DNA from: Alkalitalea saponilacus
GTDB lineage: Bacteria; Bacteroidota; Bacteroidia; Bacteroidales; Marinilabiliaceae
NCBI RefSeq assembly: GCF_900168165.1
Contig: NZ_FUYV01000003.1
Location: 232,624 to 296,623 of the forward strand
Direction of reading: 5' to 3'
Length of the DNA stretch: 64,000 nt
The position numbers and the translations under genes were made by a program. Below the pieces are notes generated by a model. It was not told the origin of the DNA. It did no database searches and saw only the letters and a list, made by a program, of their open reading frames with translations. Positions 54,551 to 64,000 of this stretch are shown here, piece after piece. The stretch's first letter is position 1; every line of letters begins with the position of its first letter.

Positions 54551-57500
54551 ATGAAAAAAATCTACTTTAGATATTCTCTAATATCAATGGTGCTCATAGG
54601 AGCAATTACCGGATTGTATGCTCAATCTGGGCCGGGTGGTGTTGGAAATGCCTCTGGTGAAAATGGGCAGCCACAAAATGTTATTTGGTTTAATGCGGAT
54701 ATGCTTGAATTATCCGATAACGATTTTGTTGATATATGGCCGGATGAGTCTGGAAATGAAAATCATGCAGAGCAATCTGTAGCCGATTCAAGACCTAGGT
54801 TTCTTATAGATCAAATAAATGGTAGATCTGCTGTTTCATTTGATGGCTCTAACGATTTTCTGTCATTTGATGGTAATGTGATTGCCAACAGCGATTACAC
54901 TGTGCTGTTTGTAGGGAAACGCAGAAGCAACAGTACTTTTAAAGCACTATTTGGGGGAACGGGTAGTGGAGCAAATACTAACCTGCACGTTTATTGGTTC
55001 AACGACACTCAGATACGTTCGCACCACTGGGGAAACGACCTCCAGACAAATATGGTGGCAGCGGCTCAGCCCCACTCAGGAGGCCGAACTGTAGATACCT
55101 ATGGGATTTTTGCTACATCATTAAACTCATCGCTCTCAACAGCACACCGTAAAAACTTTCAAAATAACAGTTTTCTGGGAGCCAGAAATGTTGCAAATCA
55201 GCTCACTTCATGGAATGGAGCAGCGTTAGGTCGATATAATACAGGATACCATGATGTTGATGTCGCTGAATTTATAATTTATCGCTCTGCTTTGAACACA
55301 GCTCAAATGCAGATTGTTTCGCAATATCTCGCTTTGAAGTATGATATTACCATCAACAATAACCTTTTCTCCCCTCCAGCCGGTTATCGGGAAAATATGG
55401 CCGGAATAGGTAGGGAGTCCGATGGTTTTCACACCGAAGCTTCGGTTAGTGGTTTTTACCTCCGCGAAAACGGAGGCTTTAACAATGGCGATTATCTTTT
55501 TATTTCTGTTAATGATGAGGTAAATGATTCACCTGTTTTTACCGATTTACCTGTGGGCGTTGAGGAACGTTGGAAAAAAGATTTTTACCTGCACAAAGCA
55601 GGAAACTTTAATGCATCACTCATTTTTGATCTCTCCGAAGGAATATTAAACGGTAACTATCCTTCAGATATTGAGAATTATGTGCTTTTATACCGTTCAA
55701 CTGCCTCAGGCAGTTATTCTGTTGTGCCGGGGGTTGATGCTTCTTTTGGAACCAATACTCAGGTTAAATTTGATGTGCCTGATAATACACTCCAGGATGG
55801 TTATTACACGTTAGGAACTACTGACCAGTTTGCAAGCCCTGTAATTGGAAAGGATGGAGTTACATGGTACACGCTTGTGAGTGGGGAGTGGACTGACCCG
55901 CAAATCTGGACGCTTGATCCGGCCGGAATGTTGCCCAATAATCCTACAAATAGCTATCCTCAGCAGGCCAGTGACAATGTGGTGGTTCGTAACGGGCGAA
56001 CAGTGGTGGTTAATCAGGACAATCTGATTGGAAGTCGGCTTGTCGTTGAGGGGCGGTTAGACTTGGGAACAACTCAGGGGCACACTTTTGGAGAAATAAG
56101 AGGTACCGGGCGTATTCTTATGGCTGCCGATAACTTTCCGGACGGAGATGCCTCTCATTTTACCGGAAAAGGAAGAGGTGAAGGCACGGTTCAGTTTTAT
56201 GGAGGCAGTTATAGCATTACCAATGCCCGAACATTTTATGATGTTCAGGTAGAATTGTCAAATCCTGCGGAGTCTATCACGCTTCTAAACAATCTGACTG
56301 TTGAAGGTTATCTTAAAATTGACAGAGGTGGTATTCGAATTAATGATAACAGCTCAACATCAATTCTTAATATTGATGTAAAGGGAAATGTTTATGTAGA
56401 GAGTCAGGGGAATATTTCTACCGGAACCGGAAATACCATAGGTTCATATTCCATTGGAGGCACCATGCCTCCAATTGGTCAGTATCATAATATCTTTCAT
56501 CAATTTAGGGTGGGAGGTGATTTCATAAACAGAGGAAGCGTAAGATTTACAAATCTTACCGCTCCGGTTTACAATCAGTTTGCCTCTAATGGAGCCGTTA
56601 CATTGCGTTTCTATGGGGAAACAAACAACTCCATGGAGCTTTATGGAGTTACTGATTTATACAATCTGGTTTTGGAAAAAGGTATCGACCGTACTTATAC
56701 TTTGGAAGTATACAGCGACAATAATGACTTTTTTACTTTATATGGCTCCAACAATGCAGGTCGTGTAACTTCCAGTCCTTTTTCTGCTGCCAATCCGGAA
56801 GTTCGGAAAGCATTATGGATTAGGTCCGGAACTCTTAAACTGACTGGTGAAATACATATCCCTACACTTACTGAGGGTAATGCTTCTGGTGGCAACGGCG
56901 ATTATGCCATTGGGCAAAATGGAGCATTATGGATTGCCGGTGCCGGGGTTGCAGTTTATTCAACAGCCTCTAATCAGGATCAAGTTCCCGGTTTTGAATC
57001 AACTGCGGTGGGTGTTGCTACAGGCGGAAGTAATCAGGCTATGTCTGTTTATGGTGCTTTTAGGATCTCTGATGGTTTCTTTGGAACGCGAAACAGTGCC
57101 GGATTTATTTTCTGGTCAGAAGCTTATGCCCAAGTACGTATTGATGGCGGAGAAATTGATGTTGCCCAATTCCGGAGTGGTGCTGTTGGAGGAGGAAAGA
57201 CATCATTTACCCAGACCGGAGGATTATTTAGGGTGCGGGGAAATGTAACAGAAGCAGCTGAGAAATCCTCAAGCTATGCCATTTTTGGTTTCGATAGTGA
57301 AACCTCGGTGTTTAATATGTCTGGTGGTCAGATTATTTTAAATGATACAGGTGGAGGAGATGTAAATGGATTATACATCCCAAGTACCGAAGGCAACTTT
57401 AATGTTACGGGAGGAACCATCATTGTTGATGTTCCAAACAATCGAACTTTTGAGATTTCTTCCAATGCTAATTTTTGGAATCTGGAGATCCGAAGGTATA

Positions 57501-60500
57501 ACACTTCAGGTACTTCAACGGTTAGGTTAATGAGTGATTTAAAAGTTGAAAGGGACCTGATCATACATGCTAATGCATTACTTGATGCCCAAAGTGGATC
57601 AGATGTGTATGATTTATACATTGGCCGACATTTTGACCTGCGTAACGGAGGTCAGTACAACGCAAGAACCAACACCACTCATTTTTATGGTACTCAGTCG
57701 GGGAATATCCTCGCAAGAAATAATTCTGTCCCTGCTCCATTGGTCTTCAACAATGTAAACATAGCAAAAGATCAGGCATGGAACCCTTCTATATTTAGGT
57801 CAGTTTCTTTGGGCAGTACCGGTAGAACTACCAATCCTGAGGAAATAAATAATACAGCAATTAAAATTGAGGGTGATTTGAAGATCACCCGTGGAGAATT
57901 TAATACTTTCAGATACAAGGTGTTTCATGAGGGCAATATTGAAATAGTTGATGGGCGAATTCTGGCTAATGCAACCAATCCCGGGCGAATAGTACTTAAT
58001 AATGAGTCTGAAGAACAGACGCTAAAAGGAGCTCTTACCCAACAACAAAGTTTTGGGAATATTGAACTAGATAACAGCCATGGTGCCAGATTGCTGAGCA
58101 ATATTGCCGTTTCAGATATTTATCTGAGGGAAGGTATTGTGAATCTTGATACCTACAATCTGCTTGTTTCAGGTATAGTTGAGACCATACCTACAGCAGG
58201 GAGCTTCGGAGAAGAGCGTATGTTTATGACTGCGGGGAATGCATCAGATGGCGGACTAACGTTATCCCTTAGTTTGGAGAATAGGAGCTATAGTAATGAA
58301 GAGGTTCTTTTCTTTCCTATTGGATCTGAAAAGGGGTTTAATAATGGAAATGTTGTAATCAATGGAAACCCTGGTGATTTTTCTGGTCATATTACTATGA
58401 ATGGTGTTGATAACAACCATCCATCAGCTACAAATCCCGGATCTGCTTTGGGTTATTATTGGGTGCTAAGAAATAATGGTTTTGATGGAATTAATAACAA
58501 CGTTGTTAGCTATAATTTTACTTATCAGCCGGGTGGAATGCCCAATAATTGGAGGTGTGTCAGATTGATTGATGGCTCAACAGATTGGATAACTGGATCA
58601 AATAACACAGTTAATTCACCTGTTGTAAGTTTTCCCTCTGCCGGCATGGTATCAGGCGAGTTTACTGCTGGGCAAAATAATGGTTTCAACAACCTTACAG
58701 TCTTTTATAGTCGGGTTGCTCAAGGTAATTGGAACCAAAATAGTTCGTGGTCCACGCAAGGGTATGGAGGTTCACAGGCTAATAGGACTCCTGGAGTCTA
58801 CGATATTGTTAAAATTGGTTATCATGGTACGGAAGGAAATTATACCAGACACAGAATTACATTAAATGCTGGAAGTGTTTCTAATCCGGTTGTAATTGCA
58901 ACATTAGTATTGGAACAGAACCCTGAAGCGAACGGAATTGAAGGTGAGATGTCAAGGTTAATCATTCCTCCTAACAGAGGTCTTCGAGTTTCGGGCAAAA
59001 TTTCCGGTAACGGAGAGATCCAATATCAAATGGATGAATCTAACATACCTCTTCTTGAGGGCGATTTGGGTGAATTTGTAACAAATCCGGAAGCCAGTTT
59101 CATCATGCGTTCAAACTCAGGGAATGTTGTTGCTCCTACCCATCTAAATCGTTTCCCAAGGTTAAGCATCCCTGGCTCAAGTGAAAGCTGGAATGATAAT
59201 GTCTCCGTAACTTTTGCAACTGATATTACTTGCCTGAATTTGAATGTGAGATTTGGAGGAACTTTGCGGTTAAATGATGGTGAAGGGGGTGATATACATG
59301 TTCTTGATTCATTAAGAATTGGTGGTATTGGCACTGATAATGAAGGACGAATTGTCTTCCCAAATAATGGGAATTCCAGAACATTGAGGGTTGATGGAAA
59401 CTTATCTATTCATACCGATGGTGATGGTTTTAAAAACAACAGGATAGTTGTAGAAGAAGGGGGAATCGCCAATCTGAAGCATCGGTTAGCAGTTTATGGA
59501 GATATTGTTTTGAGGGATAATGAATCCTATATGAATCTATTTACTGCAAACGATAATCTTCAAAGCAATGTTATACTAGAGCTTAGAGGAGATAGGAGTG
59601 CTGAGTTTCTTAGTGCTGCCACGTTTCCACCATCACTTTACCGCATCATCATGGATAAACAAACCAATCGTAACTTCACCTTCCGTGATTCATTTACGCT
59701 TGGTGGTCCAACCGATGGAGATCAGAAAGCCATTGACTTACGCGGCGGTACTTTAAGGTTGTGGAACAGTGGAATTGATGTGATGCTTTCATCGGGAGGT
59801 GCCGATTTTAGAATCCCTTCAGGAACAGGTCTTTATCTGGGATCCGGTGCTACAGCACGAGTGTCCGGGAATAATACCGGAATCTGGTTGGATGGAGCAC
59901 TTACAGCCGGATTTAATACCAATCTGTTTATCAACGAGGGTGTAAATAACTATATCGAATACACATCATCCGGCAGTTCAGAAATCAATCTTCATCAGGC
60001 TACGCTTCTGGTAGGTTCCCAGATACGAAGGTCAGAGCTGGTAGAGGAGGGTATCTTAACCTTCAGGCAAAACCAGGTTAACTCAACCGTGAAAATTGGT
60101 ACAAATGCCAATTTGGGTGGAGCAACCAACAGGGGTGTGTTTGAAATGGTATCACCCGGGTCATCGTTCTTTCAGGCAGCCGGAGCTCGTATGAGCCTTG
60201 TAAACGCTGTCCCCAATGCCACTGTTTCTTCTCTGTTGCTTAATGTTGATGAAGCTCAGGTAAATATCGGAGTTGGATCCACCATTGCTTTTGGTGATGA
60301 TCAGACAGCGGCTGATCAGTCATTTGGCATTTACTCCAATGTAGAATTGCAAAACCTGCAAGTCGATAATCAATCTGAAAACAGTCCTGTATTAAATCTT
60401 AATACGGTAGATCATTCGCTGGACAATCTGATCATTGATGAAGGAGCTACCCTCAAAGCCAACGGTAGAACTGTAACCATTACCGGTGATTTTGATAATT

Positions 60501-63500
60501 TTGGAACGTACATCCCATCACAGAATACCACCATATTTAAAGGAGACAAGGATCAGTTCATAACCGGAAATACTCAGTTTTATAATCTTTTAAAAGAAGG
60601 GACGGCTGATTTGATGTTGGCGGATAATAATGCGGATTTAATCATCAACAATAATTTCAATTTTAATTCCGGCAATTTAATTGGCAATAACAATGAAATT
60701 ACGGTTAATGGAGATCTGTTGTTCAATGGGACTTATGTCCATTCAGGTTCTTCCAAGGGAATTGTTATGAATGGGCTTGAAAACCAAAGGCTTACCGGTT
60801 CAGGTTTGTTTGGGATGCTTACGATAAATAACCCTTCGGGAGTTGATGTTCCCATAGGTAACCAGCTATCAATATCCAATCGTTTACGATTGGAGCGTGG
60901 GGTATTTAATATTGGCAGAAACTTGTTGGTACTTGGTGTTGATGCCGAAATTGAAGCAGGCGAGCCATTTTCAGCAAACAACATGATTCAAACCAATATC
61001 TCATTTACCGATAATGGTGTAATAAGATATTTACCATCAGGAGCAGGAACTTATGTTTTTCCAATGGGCTCTTCCGGGAAATACACCCCAGTAACCTTTG
61101 ATGCCACAGCAATGACATCAACCGGGGGTAGTTTGTTGGTGAAGCCTGCCGGGGAACATCATCCAAGTGTTACCGACCCTGATAATGTATTACATTATCA
61201 TTGGGTGCTACGTGCCGAGGGACTGTCTGATTTCGCCGGAACAGCACGCATGCGTTATTATCCGGTAGATGTTAAACCAACCATAGCCAATATAAGTAAT
61301 TATGAGATCGCAAGGCTTTTATCGGATGGCTCGGGAGATTGGAATAAGTTCTCTGGTGAGGATGTAATAGACATACCCAATAGTGAACTGGTTTTTACTT
61401 TTACTACCGGAACCAATGATGATGGCATTAGTGGAGATTATACTGCCGGGCTAAATGCGGCAATCCCGGATCAGGTGCCGACTTATATTTCTACTCAGAC
61501 CGGTGATTGGAATCAATCCTCAACATGGGACACCTACCCTGAGTCTGGTGGCATTGTTCCCGGCGGAGGTCCAAGAGGTTCAATGGTTATAGTAGCTCAT
61601 GAAGTAAATGTGTCGGGTAATTTTATCTCATCTTACCGCACTACCATAAATAACAATGGAAAACTAAATATAGGTACAACTTTTGGTCATAGGTTAGGGG
61701 AAGTAGATGGTACGGGTATTTTGAGCATTGAAAGAGGTGATTTACCCGCAGGTGTTTATGATGGCTTCTTTTCATCTACAGGTGGAACCATAGAGTTTGC
61801 CGGTAGTGATAATTATGATGTTTTAAGTGATATTACTGTAGTTAATAATTTGATGCTTTCAGGTACAGGACAAAGAAGATTGCCAAACCTGAATTTGCAG
61901 TTGTTGGGAGATTTAACCATTGATGGTGTATCATTAAGAAATGAACACAACAGAACTCTTTCGGTTAGAGGAAATGTTTTATTTAATTCAGGAAGTTTTG
62001 ATGCCGGTTTCGGTGAAAATTCAAGGGTGGTGTTCAACGGTACTTCTCAACAGTTGGTAGAAGGCAGTAATTCATTTACATCTACGAATAAGTTCCATCG
62101 TCTGGAAATTAGTAATAATAGTAATGTATTATTCAGAACAGGTGCTGATGTCGATCAGATTTTAACGCTTTCTGCCGGGCGACTTGTAGTTGAAAATGGA
62201 ATGCCTTTTAGTGTTTTAAATGCTTCATCCGCAGCTATAGTTGGCGCTTCAACTCAAAGGTACATAGATGGGGCGTTATACAAGCGGATAAACAGCGGTT
62301 CATCATTCGATTTCCCGGTTGGTAACGGAAACAGGTATGGCCGTTTGGTTCTATCTGATGTGAATACATCCGGTATGTGGCGGGTTCAATACTTTAACAG
62401 TTCGCCAAATGGAGCCGATTTGCCAATATCCAGCAAAGAGGATCCCGTGCAGTTTGTCAGTTCAAACGAATATTGGAACATTGAAGCGCCGGCAAGTGCA
62501 ACAGCACATGTTACAATGCGTTGGGATGCTTCAAGTGGGGTTAACCCTGCGGAATCAGGATTACGGGGCGTTCAATGGCTCACTGATAAATGGCATGAGG
62601 TCATATTAACCAATGTTGCCGGGACTCAATCAGCCGGCAGTGCCAGAACGTCAACTCTCATGAGTTTTAACGCCAATGTTGCAGGTAATTACGTTACTTT
62701 TGGAGCCATAACGATTCCAACCTATAGCTGGACAGGTTTAGGAGGCAATAATAACTGGTTCAATGCTGCAAACTGGGCAGGTGGTACAATTCCCTCAGGG
62801 AATTCAGATATTTCCATAGGAACTACAACTCCTTTCCCGGCTATATCTGGATCATCGGTAGCACAGGTTAACAATCTTTCCATTTTAGAAGGAGGACAGC
62901 TAACCTTATTACCCGGTGGACAGCTAACAGTAAATGGAAATTTGAATATTGAGTCTGTCGATGGACTCATCATCGAAAGTGAAACTGGGATAGGCAAAAT
63001 GGCCTCTGTTATCACTCATGGAGCAGTTACCGGATTGACTAATATTAAGCTTACAATTCCTAAAGAACAATGGTTTTATTTAGGCAGTTCCATCCAGAAC
63101 GCCACCTTTGGTAATTTCAGTCCCGGAGCACAGGGCTCAGGAACCTTGGTCAATGTTTATCGCGACCGATGGTATTCAACCTTCACGCAACACCATGGAA
63201 CCGCTATGCGAAAGATGGAAGGTGTGGCTGTATATTATCATAAAACCAACGAGGAGGATAACTTTATGGAATTATCCTATACCGGGGTTCTTAATACAGG
63301 AGAAATTGAGCGAACATTCTTGGAGAACCGTTATCAGTTGATGGCCAATCCATACCCCAGTTTTATCAATTGGCAAAGCGATGCGGGATGGAATCGTGAA
63401 CATTTTGAGCCAACTATTTGGTACAGAGCATTGATTGGAGAGGCGATGACATTTGTGACCTATAACCGTGCAGCTGTTCCGGGCGCCCGAGTGGCATTTT

Positions 63501-64000
63501 ATCCTACCGGGGAGAGTTACAACGAGGAGGAGATGGGTCTGATCCCGCCTATGCAGTCTGTGTATGTTCGTCCGTTGGGAGCCAATCGCACCATTACCAT
63601 AGATAATGATGCTCGCTCTCATGGTGTTGCCGATTCTCGCCTTAAAAGCAGTGAAAGTTCATATGGGGATGTTGTTCGCATCACCGCCGATAACGGACTC
63701 TCGCGCGATGGTACCGTGATCTATTTCGCTCGCAATTCTACTGAAGGTAAAGATGAGGGTGATTCCGAGAAATACCGTAACAGCGATGATCGTGTGCCTG
63801 AAATATTTACCCGAGTAGGTGAAACTGAGTTGGCTATTAACGGACTACCCGAGCTGAATCAACCTGTTCGCACCATCCCGCTGATTATTCGCAACCGGGT
63901 GTCAGGAGATGTAACGCTCACGTTCGATATGAGTTATTACTACGGGATGCATTCTGTTTATCTGGAAGATCGCGACACGGGAGCATTTATCCACGTTACC
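54551..64000 (+). CDS. Giant modular surface protein, at least 3150 residues (runs off the window end)
   Basis: One uninterrupted frame runs from the ATG at 54551 to the window edge, exactly 3150 codons. A signal peptide covers about 1-25 (ISMVLIGAITGLYAQ). About 40-290 is a jelly-roll/DUF8202-like region (VIWFNADMLELSDNDFVDIW, FIIYRSALNTAQMQIVSQYL, ENMAGIGRESDG). Composite modules follow, each opening with a G-x-W-x(5)-W header: SGEWTDPQIW (nt 55886), QGNWNQNSSW (58722), TGDWNQSSTW (61502), NNNWFNAANW (62750). Long beta-helix-like strands follow each header, then FP(I/M/V)G, a YWVLR-type block and a TAG-type end. The last 1277 bases match the shorter upstream paralogue, whose remaining 357 bases predict a stop near 64357. 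No catalytic motif is seen; a T9SS adhesin is inferred. Confidence 0.85.
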   Translation, partial: MKKIYFRYSLISMVLIGAITGLYAQSGPGGVGNASGENGQPQNVIWFNADMLELSDNDFVDIWPDESGNENHAEQSVADSRPRFLIDQINGRSAVSFDGSNDFLSFDGNVIANSDYTVLFVGKRRSNSTFKALFGGTGSGANTNLHVYWFNDTQIRSHHWGNDLQTNMVAAAQPHSGGRTVDTYGIFATSLNSSLSTAHRKNFQNNSFLGARNVANQLTSWNGAALGRYNTGYHDVDVAEFIIYRSALNTAQMQIVSQYLALKYDITINNNLFSPPAGYRENMAGIGRESDGFHTEASVSGFYLRENGGFNNGDYLFISVNDEVNDSPVFTDLPVGVEERWKKDFYLHKAGNFNASLIFDLSEGILNGNYPSDIENYVLLYRSTASGSYSVVPGVDASFGTNTQVKFDVPDNTLQDGYYTLGTTDQFASPVIGKDGVTWYTLVSGEWTDPQIWTLDPAGMLPNNPTNSYPQQASDNVVVRNGRTVVVNQDNLIGSRLVVEGRLDLGTTQGHTFGEIRGTGRILMAADNFPDGDASHFTGKGRGEGTVQFYGGSYSITNARTFYDVQVELSNPAESITLLNNLTVEGYLKIDRGGIRINDNSSTSILNIDVKGNVYVESQGNISTGTGNTIGSYSIGGTMPPIGQYHNIFHQFRVGGDFINRGSVRFTNLTAPVYNQFASNGAVTLRFYGETNNSMELYGVTDLYNLVLEKGIDRTYTLEVYSDNNDFFTLYGSNNAGRVTSSPFSAANPEVRKALWIRSGTLKLTGEIHIPTLTEGNASGGNGDYAIGQNGALWIAGAGVAVYSTASNQDQVPGFESTAVGVATGGSNQAMSVYGAFRISDGFFGTRNSAGFIFWSEAYAQVRIDGGEIDVAQFRSGAVGGGKTSFTQTGGLFRVRGNVTEAAEKSSSYAIFGFDSETSVFNMSGGQIILNDTGGGDVNGLYIPSTEGNFNVTGGTIIVDVPNNRTFEISSNANFWNLEIRRYNTSGTSTVRLMSDLKVERDLIIHANALLDAQSGSDVYDLYIGRHFDLRNGGQYNARTNTTHFYGTQSGNILARNNSVPAPLVFNNVNIAKDQAWNPSIFRSVSLGSTGRTTNPEEINNTAIKIEGDLKITRGEFNTFRYKVFHEGNIEIVDGRILANATNPGRIVLNNESEEQTLKGALTQQQSFGNIELDNSHGARLLSNIAVSDIYLREGIVNLDTYNLLVSGIVETIPTAGSFGEERMFMTAGNASDGGLTLSLSLENRSYSNEEVLFFPIGSEKGFNNGNVVINGNPGDFSGHITMNGVDNNHPSATNPGSALGYYWVLRNNGFDGINNNVVSYNFTYQPGGMPNNWRCVRLIDGSTDWITGSNNTVNSPVVSFPSAGMVSGEFTAGQNNGFNNLTVFYSRVAQGNWNQNSSWSTQGYGGSQANRTPGVYDIVKIGYHGTEGNYTRHRITLNAGSVSNPVVIATLVLEQNPEANGIEGEMSRLIIPPNRGLRVSGKISGNGEIQYQMDESNIPLLEGDLGEFVTNPEASFIMRSNSGNVVAPTHLNRFPRLSIPGSSESWNDNVSVTFATDITCLNLNVRFGGTLRLNDGEGGDIHVLDSLRIGGIGTDNEGRIVFPNNGNSRTLRVDGNLSIHTDGDGFKNNRIVVEEGGIANLKHRLAVYGDIVLRDNESYMNLFTANDNLQSNVILELRGDRSAEFLSAATFPPSLYRIIMDKQTNRNFTFRDSFTLGGPTDGDQKAIDLRGGTLRLWNSGIDVMLSSGGADFRIPSGTGLYLGSGATARVSGNNTGIWLDGALTAGFNTNLFINEGVNNYIEYTSSGSSEINLHQATLLVGSQIRRSELVEEGILTFRQNQVNSTVKIGTNANLGGATNRGVFEMVSPGSSFFQAAGARMSLVNAVPNATVSSLLLNVDEAQVNIGVGSTIAFGDDQTAADQSFGIYSNVELQNLQVDNQSENSPVLNLNTVDHSLDNLIIDEGATLKANGRTVTITGDFDNFGTYIPSQNTTIFKGDKDQFITGNTQFYNLLKEGTADLMLADNNADLIINNNFNFNSGNLIGNNNEITVNGDLLFNGTYVHSGSSKGIVMNGLENQRLTGSGLFGMLTINNPSGVDVPIGNQLSISNRLRLERGVFNIGRNLLVLGVDAEIEAGEPFSANNMIQTNISFTDNGVIRYLPSGAGTYVFPMGSSGKYTPVTFDATAMTSTGGSLLVKPAGEHHPSVTDPDNVLHYHWVLRAEGLSDFAGTARMRYYPVDVKPTIANISNYEIARLLSDGSGDWNKFSGEDVIDIPNSELVFTFTTGTNDDGISGDYTAGLNAAIPDQVPTYISTQTGDWNQSSTWDTYPESGGIVPGGGPRGSMVIVAHEVNVSGNFISSYRTTINNNGKLNIGTTFGHRLGEVDGTGILSIERGDLPAGVYDGFFSSTGGTIEFAGSDNYDVLSDITVVNNLMLSGTGQRRLPNLNLQLLGDLTIDGVSLRNEHNRTLSVRGNVLFNSGSFDAGFGENSRVVFNGTSQQLVEGSNSFTSTNKFHRLEISNNSNVLFRTGADVDQILTLSAGRLVVENGMPFSVLNASSAAIVGASTQRYIDGALYKRINSGSSFDFPVGNGNRYGRLVLSDVNTSGMWRVQYFNSSPNGADLPISSKEDPVQFVSSNEYWNIEAPASATAHVTMRWDASSGVNPAESGLRGVQWLTDKWHEVILTNVAGTQSAGSARTSTLMSFNANVAGNYVTFGAITIPTYSWTGLGGNNNWFNAANWAGGTIPSGNSDISIGTTTPFPAISGSSVAQVNNLSILEGGQLTLLPGGQLTVNGNLNIESVDGLIIESETGIGKMASVITHGAVTGLTNIKLTIPKEQWFYLGSSIQNATFGNFSPGAQGSGTLVNVYRDRWYSTFTQHHGTAMRKMEGVAVYYHKTNEEDNFMELSYTGVLNTGEIERTFLENRYQLMANPYPSFINWQSDAGWNREHFEPTIWYRALIGEAMTFVTYNRAAVPGARVAFYPTGESYNEEEMGLIPPMQSVYVRPLGANRTITIDNDARSHGVADSRLKSSESSYGDVVRITADNGLSRDGTVIYFARNSTEGKDEGDSEKYRNSDDRVPEIFTRVGETELAINGLPELNQPVRTIPLIIRNRVSGDVTLTFDMSYYYGMHSVYLEDRDTGAFIHVT

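Noticed and set aside
56580..57758. Several 60-130-codon ORFs in other frames within the giant gene
   Set aside because: The main frame is continuous through them with a consistent beta-rich repeat pattern; the others are by-products of its Gly/Asn-rich codons.
54551..64000. Frameshift or assembly error suspected because of the extreme ORF length
   Set aside because: No break in coding pattern was found; module headers, closing blocks and the cassette shared with the upstream gene all stay in one frame.
1..64000. tRNA, rRNA and tmRNA genes
   Set aside because: No cloverleaf-like spacer with CCA-type end or conserved T-loop words and no rRNA stretch was recognised by eye; a covariance-model scan was not possible here.

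Overview
The window reads as a chromosomal segment of a Bacteroidota bacterium, most likely a free-living, gliding-type lineage near the Marinilabiliales/Cytophagia. This is inferred from large secreted proteins with LamG and InlB-type repeats and type IX secretion (T9SS) C-terminal signals, a CarboxypepD_reg/TonB-dependent receptor, an ECF sigma factor paired with an outer-membrane barrel protein, a CusA with an extended middle, an HYC_CC_PP protein, AT-rich spacers and the near absence of Shine-Dalgarno sites. No rRNA, tRNA, CRISPR array, prophage or complete insertion sequence was recognised.

Layout. 1-6 kb: a partial DUF4914-type gene, an XRE-cupin regulator, a GH26 mannanase lipoprotein, a CvfB-like RNA-binding protein, recA and bcp. 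6-10.6 kb: an envelope protein with TPR, PD40 and SPOR parts, then clpS, an NfeD-like gene and floA. 10.6-18.8 kb: a minus-strand Cu/Ag-type efflux operon (HMA lipoprotein, CusA, TolC-like, CusB with heavy-metal-binding and DUF3347-like parts) plus an HYC_CC_PP gene. 19-30 kb: ECF sigma factor and its membrane/barrel partner, smpB, a YIP1 protein, miaA, a cyclase-HD fusion, a metallophosphoesterase, an SDR, a Ser/Thr kinase and glyA. 31-36 kb: a 1591-residue LamG/InlB-repeat T9SS protein. 36-50 kb: ClC channel, GroES-like protein, lipoprotein, TonB receptor, a nitronate monooxygenase/FabK-like enzyme, an M16 peptidase pair, RelA/SpoT, Fur and purA. 50-64 kb: a SipW-like peptidase and two paralogous T9SS surface proteins. 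The second is a giant ORF of at least 3150 codons that runs off the window.

Most genes are housekeeping or ordinary Bacteroidota envelope genes. The least ordinary material falls in two places. (1) The two adjacent surface proteins share a C-terminal cassette of about 1.28 kb that aligns at a constant offset of 10,419 bases with no net indel. The giant one is built from repeated composite modules. (2) Several long spacers are made of short-period arrays: 7-bp, 8-bp and 9-bp near-repeats, often arranged as dyads. They recur around 1.1-1.5, 12.4, 47.9-48.2, 50.25-50.7 and 53.9-54.4 kb, and two of these flank the shorter surface-protein gene. Two MITE-like families are also present in two copies each (5.3 and 26.8 kb; 38.2 and 42.8 kb).

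Start sites were moved inward where the longest ORF begins at a TTG or GTG and a better-placed ATG exists. Domain calls come from recognising motifs by eye; no database search was run.
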